Source of the DNA: Ryuthela nishihirai
Taxonomy: Eukaryota > Arthropoda > Arachnida > Araneae > Heptathelidae
Assembly: GCA_038380435.1 (NCBI GenBank)
Contig: JAWZYU010000019.1
Span: 18,253,801-18,317,800 of the forward strand
Length of the DNA: 64,000 nucleotides
Direction: 5' to 3'
The translations under genes and the position numbers were made by a program. Under the pieces are notes generated by a model. The model saw nothing but the letters and a program-made list of their open reading frames with translations, was not told the DNA's origin and ran no database searches. Positions 56,101 through 64,000 of the stretch are shown piece after piece; positions within the stretch are counted from its first letter, which is position 1, and each line of letters begins with the position of its first letter.

Positions 56101-56314
56101 AATAAATAAATGAAATAAATAAATACCCCCTCAAGCAGCTGCTTGCCATAGAGGTCTGACAGGAGCCTGTCAGTTTATATGCCATAGTAGAAGATCTGAG
56201 AGGATGGCAGGACCTCAGCAGAAAACAACACAAACAGCCATGCCTTACCCGGGGCTCGAACCCAGGTCCCGTAGATCAGTAGCCAAGCGCACTAACCACT
56301 CGGCCACAGGACGG
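56101..56314 (-). mobile_element. SINE-A inside gypsy integrase
   Basis: A complete family member in the same orientation as the gypsy element: head at the right ('GGCCGAGTGGTTAGTGCGCT', box B 'GGGTTCGAGCCCCG'), TTTATTTA tail at the left. It splits integrase between 'NIFLEDY' and 'FVKRGIP'. No clean target duplication is visible, perhaps because sequence was lost at the site. Confidence 0.9.
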
Positions 56315-56675
56315 CTTATAGTCTTCCAAAAATATGTTTGCAACGGTTTCAGTTGTTTGATTGGGCAAAGCATACAACTCGGGACATTTCGTGAAATAAT
56401 CTGTTATGAATAAGACATACTTGTTGTCATTCTCTGTTGTTGGGAGTGGGCCGAGGAAATCCATCCCCACTTTCTCGAAAGGTCGAGTGGCGAAAGGAGC
56501 TCCCATGAGGTTGGCCTTCCTGTCAGGTTTATATCCTCGCCTTTGTAAACACGATACGCAGGTCTGAACATAATTCTTAACATCTAATATTGGGCTCTGA
56601 CTTTTTGTAGGGTCTTTAGTTCGCCGAGGTGGCCTGAACAAGGGTTATCATGACATAATACAAGAATTTGGCTGA
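56315..56675 (-). pseudogene. Gypsy integrase N-terminal part
   Basis: The minus strand reads 'HDNPCSGHLGELKTLQKVRA' in one frame (His part of the HHCC zinc-binding domain), then after a frameshift 'YVQTCVSCLQRRGYKPDRKA' (Cys pair), then 'VGMDFLGPLP' and 'KYVLFITDYFTKCPELYALP' (first core Asp and the second-Asp region). It ends at the SINE. Confidence 0.85.
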
Positions 56676-57905
56676 TTAGACTTCGAGGGACACTAATTGC
56701 TGTAGGATTTTATTTCTAATCTCGTCTTTGCTTGGGATTGAGCAATGGAACAACAATCCGTCATTCATGTAGAACTGGTCAGAAATTCTGGTTAAGGGTT
56801 TGAGACTCGTCCCCTCTAAAGCATCTATTTTTGGTTTCAAGTTCGTATCTTCCATCTGTAACTTTCTCAATTGGCCCTTGTCTGCGAATATGTCAGTTAG
56901 GATGGTATTTGTGTCGATAGTATTGAGGTTTCTCGACAGCACATCAGCTGGAATATTGTGCCTGCCCGGTCTATATTGCACGTCAAAGTCATAATCTTGA
57001 AGTGTCAGGTTCCGTTTTGCCAATCTGCTGGAAGGATCCTTCAGTTTCCTTAGGTAGGATAGGGGGGCGTGATCCGATATGACCGTGAATTTTCTCCCAT
57101 ACAAGTATGTTTTGAAGTAGTGGATGGCAAACTTGATCGCTAACGCTTCCTTCTCTATTGTGGAGTATCTAGTTTCGGGGGGTCTCAGTTTCCTACTCAC
57201 GTACGCAATTGGTTGCCTAATTCCTTCAGCATTGGGTTGTTCGAGGATTCCGCCCAGGGCGGAGCCACTGGCATCTGTAGATAAAAATAATTGCTTATTG
57301 AAGTCAGGGTAGATTAGAACGGGTTCGCTAATCAATCTTAGTTTTAGTTCCTGGAAGGATTCCTCTGCCTGGAGAGTCCACTTAAATTTGGCGTCTTTCT
57401 TGATCAGTTCGACTAGCGGCAGGGTGATGTCTGCATATCTGTCAATGAACCGTCTGTAATACCCTATGAGTCCAAGGAATGCCCTAACTTTCTTTGCTGA
57501 TTGGGGCCTTGGAAAATTCTCTATAGCTTCCAAATTCCGTGGGTCGGGCTGCACACCTTCTGAGGTTATCAGGTGGCCTAGGCATGACAAGGATTCGTTA
57601 AAGAACTGGCATTTTTTTGGTTTCAGTTTTAGATTGAATTTCCGCAATCTGTCAAATACCATCTGCAATCGATCTATGTGTTGCTCGAAGGTATAGGAGG
57701 CCACTATGATGTCATCGAGGTAGATCAATACCTGTTCGTGTTTAAGACCCATCAGTACATTATCTAATAACCTCTGGAACGTGGATTGTGAACGTTTTAA
57801 GCCGAAACGCATGGACTGGAATTCATACAATCCGTTTCTGCTGATAAAGGCGGTTTTCTCGATGTCCCTCGGGTGTACAGGTATCTGCCAGTAACCTGAC
57901 ATCAT
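56676..57905 (-). pseudogene. Gypsy reverse transcriptase and RNase H
   Basis: A 409-codon open stretch: 'MMSGYWQIPVHPRD', 'FQSMRFGLKRSQSTFQRLLD' and the catalytic 'VLIYLDDIIVAS' (YLDD), then the thumb and connection, and RNase H from 'LFLSTDASGSALGG' (active-site Asp), 'EKEALAIKFAIHYFKTYLYG' and 'FTVISDHAPL' to 'RPGRHNIPADVLSR'. The reading is cut upstream by an in-frame TAG at about 57,939 and ends at a stop near 56,676. In working elements it copies the genomic RNA into cDNA. It is the best-preserved part of the element. Confidence 0.92.
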
Positions 57906-59157
57906 ATCTAGCGAACTGAAGAATTTGGTGTTGGACAGCTAATCGATGATTTCGTTTATTAATGGCAGGAGGTACGAATCACTGACTGTTTTTGCATTCA
58001 GAGCCCTGTAATCGACGCAAAATCGGTAAGAGGAGTCTCGTTCTTTCACTAGTATAATCGGGGAGGCAAAACTCCTTTTGCAGGGAATATGGCACCTTGT
58101 AAGGTCGTTGCCTCACTGGTTTGTTACCTTCCAAGTGTATTTCATGATAGACTGCTGTTGTGATAGTAAACTCACTTAAATCTCTGGCAAAAATATCTTG
58201 GTTTTTCAGTAAAAGTGATTCTAATCTTTTCTTGAATTTTCGGGGAACGTGATCTAATTCGAAATCTTGCAATGATAATGGGTGTTTGCGCTTCTGATGA
58301 ACAGGGCTACTGCTTTCTCTCGAACTGTCAATGCTATTTATTTGTTCCTTACCCATAGCTTCGATGCTAGCTAATTTCATATTCTTGTTTATCCATACAG
58401 GGTAATGGGAAACATTAGTGTCTCTGACATTTATCAATCCGTCCTTACTGACAACGTTTAAGGATCTGGCTACCCGGATGGCGCCTTGTTTCAATTTGCT
58501 GTTCTGCTGTGTAAACACGGTTTTTGATTTCAAGCTTCCGTCGGTACAATTCACTAAAATGATTTTATCTGTTCTAGGGGGAATCAATGTTTTCGAATAT
58601 GCTCTTCCTATCGCCTCAGATGGGAGACTTGTAGTATAGTTATTCCGACAATTTCTGCTCATTTCATTAACTGTATCGGGGTCTGTGTCTATTTTCCCGC
58701 CTCCTTCATTACTATTTATCTCATTGTTCTTCACCATTCCCGCTCTCAGGTCAATTGTGAACCTCTGGGACCTCAAAAGGTCATACCCGAAAATGGCATC
58801 GTATTTATTACCGACTTCCATATCCACCACATAAATGGGATTCTTAAATTGGACACCAGCCACCTGGATCTCTGCTTCATACTTTCCTAGCAGAGGCAAG
58901 TCTATGCCTGAGATTCCTTTTATCCCTATCTCAACGGGTAATATCTTGCTGCGTAATTTTGCTCTAATTTTCCTAAAGCACCTCAGTCCGATTACGGAGA
59001 CGGTCGCCCCTGTGTCTATAAGGGCAGTGAATTCTTCATTTTCGATCTTCCCCTTAATTAATGGTGCTTGATTGTCGTCATCACCTATGGTAGCATATGA
59101 AGACACATGGGCGTCGGAAGTACGCCTGGGATAGTGGGAAATACGTCCTGATTTCAC
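57906..59157 (-). pseudogene. Gypsy protease and start of reverse transcriptase
   Basis: From 59,157 the frame reads 'SSYATIGDDDNQAPLIKGKI', then protease 'FTALIDTGATVSVIGL' (DTG active site) and 'IFGYDLLRSQRF' (the ILG-like motif). A linker follows, then 'EIHLEGNKPVRQRPYKVPYS', which opens the reverse transcriptase. A frameshift at about 58,070 (after 'LQKEF') moves the rest, 'SPIILVKERDSSYRFCVDYR', to another frame, down to the TAG near 57,939. Confidence 0.9.
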
Positions 59158-59165
59158 CTCCCTTG

Positions 59166-60414
59166 TTAGTTTAAATGACGAGTCTGGGGGTTATTCCGGT
59201 TTCCTCTGCCATAACTATGAATCTGAAAAGACTGACCTTGTCTGTGGAAGTTATCGAAGTCTTGAGCTCTTCGGCAACTGTGGTTTTGATTCCACCTTTG
59301 TTCCCACTGTCGAGAGGGGTACCTCGGACTCATGCTATTTGTTAGGTTCATTGGGATGCTGGACCTCCCATAGGGGACTGGAGTGTTTCTGCATTCTCTG
59401 GCAAAGTGTCCTATCCTTCCGCATTCATAACAAGTTATGCGGTTTCCACGGACATTCTGTTGCATGGGGGGTGGATCGCCAGGCCTGACTTTCTCACTTT
59501 CGTCCCTAATTGATTTTTCCACTACCCTCACTCTATCTGATAATTCCTTCAATCCCGTACTTATGTTATGGAGTATCGTTTCGTTTCCGTTGGATCGATT
59601 TCTCAGTAATTCATAAATCCTCTGCATGTGTCCTGAGTTATTTGGTCCAAGGTTAGATTCCGATTCGCTTTCTACAGAGCAAATGTTAGCTGATCTATCT
59701 GACACGAGTTTTTCATTACTTTCTTCTAATGTTGCTCGGGCAACGGCTTCTTCAAAACTCCCAGGGTTGTGCGAAAGTACAAATCGTTTCAGCTTCGGCA
59801 ACGTATTGCGACAAACTGCGACACCTTGAATTGGTCATGGAATGTGCTCGAAGGCATAGTGGCCTCCTATACCTTCGAGCAACACATAGATCGATTGCAG
59901 ATGGTATTTGACATATTGCGGCAGACATATTGCGACAAACTGCGACACCTTGAATTGGTCATGGAATGTGGGATAGCCGTTTGCGTGGTCATTATTATCC
60001 TTAAATAAATTATACGTTAAGGTCCTCACTCTGTCAGAATATTCCCGTACGCATTCACCCACCTTTCGTCTTCTGGAGTTTTACGGCCAAAGGGTCTTCA
60101 AGGTCGAATCTCCCTGTGACTATTTTTTTGAATTTATCATAATCTGTTTGTAAATTGAGCTCGGGTGATTCATTTAGATAGTCCGCAGCTAAACCCTCAA
60201 ATTTAGATATCGCGATCATCATCATATCCGGTTTTCTCCATCTCGCTGATCGACCAATTCCTTCCAAATGGGTAAAGAACGACGCTGCTGAGAGGGACTT
60301 CTCATCTTTGTAGGGCTTAACCAGGTTGTTAAATCCTTCTAATACCGGGATATTACTGTTCCCATTTTCGTTTCCAGTGGTGATGGGTGGGGGTTCTACT
60401 GATTGAGTTGCCAT
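59166..60414 (-). pseudogene. Gypsy gag
   Basis: The likely start is the ATG at 60,412-60,414 ('MATQSVEPPP'). It is followed by the capsid-like region ('FFTHLEGIGRSARWRKPDMM', 'FEGLAADYL', 'DYDKFKKIVTGRFD'), and after a break near 60,058 'CVREYSDRVRTLTYNL' and 'FVAICL'. From 59,801 it reads 'KLKRFVLSHNPGSFEEAVAR', a coil and one zinc knuckle 'CYECGRIGHFAREC' (CX2CX4HX4C), then a Gln/Arg/Asn-rich end at 59,166. The family role is particle assembly and RNA binding. The middle is destroyed by the insertion at 59,804-59,970. Confidence 0.88.
59804..59970. other. Inverted templated insertion within gag
   Basis: A 43-bp direct duplication (59,804-59,846 and 59,928-59,970) flanks about 80 bp. Of this, 59,855-59,920 is the reverse complement of 57,642-57,708 in the same element's reverse transcriptase, with one or two differences. 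Read on the plus strand it gives 'VASYTFEQHIDRLQMVFD', which belongs to the minus-strand RT. Confidence 0.9.
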
Positions 60415-60423
60415 TTTGGGCAA

Positions 60424-60978
60424 TGGAAGTTAGGTAATGTAATGCACAAATATATTCTTATTACTAAGCACAAAGCTTTCAAAATTTAGCCTAACATGTG
60501 AGATCCACATAATATTGGTTAATGTATCTACTCACTTGTCCCACCATTCCCCAAGTACTGAGTGTTGTTCTGGTGTATGTGTTTATGGAATCCTCCAAAA
60601 GTGCATGGAGGTGTGTCACAGAAATGCCATACATGAAAATAATCACTCCTAGCTAGAATAAAATTGAAATTCAGCGGTCCCTAGTTGATTCTCTAAATCT
60701 CCACATACATGCTACTCTTGGGCCTAATCTAATCTTACAGACTAGCATATAATGTACAATTTCACAAAAATATCAGTTCAAAAAAGGTATTGTTTCAACA
60801 GATATCGCTGCAAATCCTAGCTAGAACATCATACACACTCCTCGCTGATAAAATTTCACTTTCCTTAACAAGATCATTTCAATTTTCCATATCTGTAATA
60901 CTATTTTTTTTCCAAATTTTTATCCGCAATAATTTTTTCTCAAATTTTTATCCGCAATAACACACAGGTTTGGTAATC
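60424..60978 (-). other. Gypsy 5' leader
   Basis: Non-coding leader between the primer binding site and gag. 'CAAATTTTTATCCGCAATAA' is present twice in tandem at 60,913-60,960. Confidence 0.6.
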
Positions 60979-60982
60979 CTGG

Positions 60983-60994
60983 TCATGGGAACCA
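60983..60994 (-). promoter_or_regulatory. Primer binding site, tRNA-Glu type
   Basis: On the minus strand TGGTTCCCATGA lies 3 nt inside the 5' LTR. It complements a tRNA ending TATGGGAACCA, the usual arthropod tRNA-Glu 3' end as I recall it, with one possible mismatch. It should prime minus-strand cDNA synthesis. Confidence 0.75.
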
Positions 60995-60997
60995 ATT

Positions 60998-61949
60998 TGT
61001 CATGACCCCCCCTTAGGTATTTTTAGGGTGGCACAACTTTTAGGCCGTGATGCGTTCATTGCTGAAAAAATCAAGGCAAATTCCAGGACCCCCAACCAAA
61101 TTAACAGACATTTGCAATAATGAGAACTGGGATAATTTTTCAGTTAACAATAAAATACACATTTATTAACAAAATTACCTTCAAACATTCTACATATATG
61201 AAGTTCCCACTTTTGGGACAGATTCAACAATGCCTCTAGCATGGCCCTTTTTAATTAAAGGAACTTTGTAAGTTTATTAATCAACAGTTCATGATGAAGA
61301 GATATTGCTCGTGACTATAAAAGTCCTTAACAGTTAAGACGGTTTTACTCTGGTACCGTGACGGCCGTTCACAGAAATACATTCAAATGCAAAAGAAAAG
61401 CGGAGCCAGTTTCATTACAGTAGCCCCTTACCTCGACAAGTCAGGAGTCCCTCGGAAAGGCAATCACTGGGCCACTGCGCTCCAAGTTGCTGGGAGTCCG
61501 GACTGCTTACCACTTTCCCCACACATACACTGTTGCACATCGAGGTTCTGCTAGCTGGAGAGGATCATTGCTGTTGACCACACAGCCCGGATGAGAAGAA
61601 GAGACTCTCTTTTTGCCAAATTGTTTCTTGTCCTTTTTCACTGCCCCCCCTTGTGGAGGTCACCTACGCTCATGCATGGCTGTATGGGATTGGCCAGAGC
61701 AACTGAGGTGCGAATCTCAGCTCCCTTCGGGCCAACGCTGTTTACCAGGCATGCCACGTAGTTCCTCTGCCATCTGGGGTTCCAGGCTCAATCTGGAAAG
61801 TTCGGTGCTTGCGGAAGAGTTCCTCTTCATTGAACTGGACACAAAAATGGACGCAGTCGAAAATGTCACTATTAAAATGGAGTTTAATCTAATGTCGTCC
61901 CGAAGCCTATGAAGTCCTGGCCACGTAATAAAATTACGTGGGCATGACA
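60998..61949 (-). repeat. 5' LTR of gypsy element
   Basis: 952 bp ending TGTCATGACC (inner side) and CATGACA (outer side), which form short inverted ends. It matches 52,246-53,229 with many point differences and several gaps. Longer frames inside (for example 61,613-61,912) also occur in the other LTR and are not genes. Confidence 0.9.
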
Positions 61950-64000
61950 AATGCACTGCTATTCGGCATATTATCACACTGTTTGAAATTTCGATTAATA
62001 TTATTTTTAATGCTAAACTACTGAAATTAAACTTAACGTGTCAGAATGAATAAAAAGTGTTTTAGATCTACTCTAAGAAGCAATAACGATGATACAATTG
62101 TATATTCGGTATGAAAACACTCGAAGAATACATAAGGATATAATTTTCTTACATGTTGGACATATCGTTTGATACACTCGTGACATACCTTGGGCAAAGA
62201 AGGTCTAAGGAGAAGAAGGCTAGCTTTGCACAAGCGTAAGTGGTGCCGTTCTGCGGAATTTTACCGAAGCTGAACGTGGCAAATTGATGTGCAGGCACAA
62301 AAACAACTGTACGGGGCGATCTGCGCATTAGCAGTACAATCATTTTAGCCCACTGCAGCTATGGTTTGTCGTACTATTGGTATATATATTGCGATTTAAG
62401 CAGTGTTTCCAAATGTCTAACAGTCACAGCTATTTGGCACAGTGGTAGCTGACACTAAAGTTATTCAATGAATGTTTTATCCCATTCAAGAGTAAATTTT
62501 ACGATACCTGGAAAAGCCGTTGTATGTTTATTTTGAGTAATTTTGCAGAATTTTTAAAATTAATATGCAAATTAATATATTTAATCATCTTGCGAATATA
62601 TATAAGTCAATGTATGTTGCAGGTTTCTGTGCCCTGGAGCATATCGATGTACATTGGCTTCTGCACTTTGCTCAACAGTGTAATTCTTTTTTATGGTTGA
62701 TACGGGAAGTGCCTGCTGCCATCTGTTGAATGTTTATACAAGTAAAAAACTCGATATGATATTTATTGAAAACATCAGCAATTGCATAAAATATAATTAT
62801 GTAGATCATGTTATCGTGAATTGACACATAAATCTCAATTTATTATACTATACTAAATGCCCTAGGTTGTTCAAATTATTAAAATTTTGTTGTTTAGCAT
62901 AGCTACTACCAATTTTACAAAATCGGATTTTATGAAAAAAAAACGATTTCAATAAATCATATTTTCTCTCTAAACGAAAAGAAATTATGATTGTATCTCA
63001 TTAAGAAAATGAACATTTTTTAGAGTCAAAGTGTGTATAAAATTAGTCACGTGGTGTAAGCAATTGAAAATTTTGCTGGCGGTGGAAAAATAATGCAGGG
63101 AAATCGCTCCTCTCCCCTAGCTAGGTGGCTTCACTGCAATGTACGAATTTGCCATGTTTAGAGGGTGCTGCAATCGAAAAGTTTACATTATGTCTATGGA
63201 AGCTAGCTCTCCTCTCCCTTAGACACTCTTTGCCTTGAGTCTGTTTGCATGTTAAATAGTGGATTGGACAAACAATACTTAATTGAATTAAAATGATTTT
63301 TAAATTTGGTGGTAATTGATTGTCAAATTTCCTGTTCACTTCTACTTACTTTCCAATTGCTTTTCCAACGATATTTTTTGCATATGTCAGTTTGTATGGG
63401 TGCTACAACTGCTGTTCCACTACGAAATTTAAACCCTTTGATCAATAACAACGAGTTATATACCAAATGAACTCTGTGTCGTGGAGAATGTCACAATGTT
63501 ACGTAAAAAGTCCTCCAATGCTTTTATTCCCTGCAAAAAGGGAATGAGGAAACAGTTTTGCTTCTATATCTTTCAAACGCGACTACAGACAGAACGATAT
63601 ATCTCTCAAATTAATACTTGTGAAATGGGAGTGTCGCAATTTTATAAACATTTATTTCCATGCTTTCTTTCCGCGAAAAAAACGACTAAAAATTGATCTT
63701 CTGTATCTTTCGAAAGCCAAGGCTAAACATAAACGGTTAGATCTGAAATGAAAACATGTGTTATAGAGGGCCATAAACAATAAGCTTTTTATCCACATGT
63801 TTTCTTCTACCCTAAGAACCAGCGAAAAGTGAAAACTGTTCCTTTATAATATTTTCTGAACGCGAGTGCTGAGAGAAATGAGTTATTTTTCGAGTGAAGG
63901 TACCACCGGTTACCATTTAGCACAGATTCTTTCTACAACTTCCAAAAAAGGTGGGAATTGCATACACGATTGTTTGCTATATCCATAGGCGGCTAGTCAT
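61950..64000. other. Unassigned 2 kb
   Basis: AT-rich with short frames only. Nothing recognised on either strand. Confidence 0.45.

Larger units (their letters stand above)
52246..61949 (-). mobile_element. Ty3/gypsy LTR retrotransposon, nearly full length
   Basis: A 9.7-kb minus-strand element between two LTRs, with gag, protease, reverse transcriptase, RNase H and remains of integrase in Ty3/gypsy order. Outer flanks share AATG (52,242-52,245 and 61,950-61,953), a 4-bp target duplication. LTR ends read TGTYATGAC and CATGACA. It is inactive: coding frames carry stops and frameshifts, a SINE-A sits in integrase, and gag carries a templated insertion. The LTRs differ at many positions and by several small gaps, so the insertion is not recent. 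Confidence 0.93.

Noticed and set aside
61613..61912. 99-codon ORF
   Set aside because: It lies within the LTR; the same region in the other LTR opens in different frames.

Overview
This is an AT-rich, repeat-dense eukaryotic nuclear window with no operons and no long multi-exon host gene. The mix of elements fits an arthropod: RTE-clade LINEs, tRNA-headed SINEs, a ZBED-type hAT transposon, Tc1/mariner and pogo relics, and Ty3/gypsy elements. A chelicerate such as a spider is my best guess, from memory of similar element mixes, but the sequence does not prove it. All similarity statements were made by eye.

The best host-like genes are two intronless plus-strand ORFs 14 kb apart, at 4334-4906 (190 aa) and 18763-19284 (173 aa). 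They look like diverged paralogues. Each has an Arg-rich N-terminus, a Cys cluster, an ExYxP-type motif near residue 53, an acidic Ser-rich middle and one C-terminal hydrophobic segment. Each is followed by an A-rich stretch, a block of about 145 bp that is better conserved than the coding regions, and a CATA-type microsatellite. I do not recognise the family, and I think it is the most interesting coding content here.

Region by region: 1-3.7 kb holds a hAT transposase relic cut into a LINE fragment, then a SINE. 4.2-5.7 kb is tail-anchored gene 1. 6-12.5 kb has a SINE with target-site duplications, shuffled RTE pieces on both strands and a 40-bp minisatellite. 13-15.3 kb has two hAT MITEs inside a decayed 21-22-bp periodic repeat. 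15.5-18 kb has a LINE 3' end, a palindromic SINE cluster and a Tc1 relic. 18.7-19.9 kb is gene 2. 19.9-22 kb has an RTE LINE head-to-head with a second LINE end. 22-39 kb is mostly non-coding with SINEs, hairpins, MITEs and two weak spliced-gene candidates. 39.2-41.4 kb is a broken gypsy-like gag/protease with an internal duplication. 41.46-47.29 kb is a satellite: a unit of about 0.9 kb whose first part has expanded into ten 373-bp monomers, six of which form a trimeric higher-order repeat. 47.3-52.2 kb has SINEs, a MITE, tandem repeats and a pogo relic. 52,246-61,949 is a nearly full-length minus-strand Ty3/gypsy element with both LTRs, a tRNA-Glu-type primer binding site and a 4-bp target duplication. 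It is broken by a SINE, loss of the integrase core, stops, frameshifts and an inverted templated insertion copied from its own reverse transcriptase. 62-64 kb holds nothing I can identify.

The retroelements supply a likely retrotransposition machinery (RTE endonuclease and reverse transcriptase) for the SINEs. The hAT transposase relic shares its termini with two short MITEs in this window. None of the transposon ORFs appears intact.
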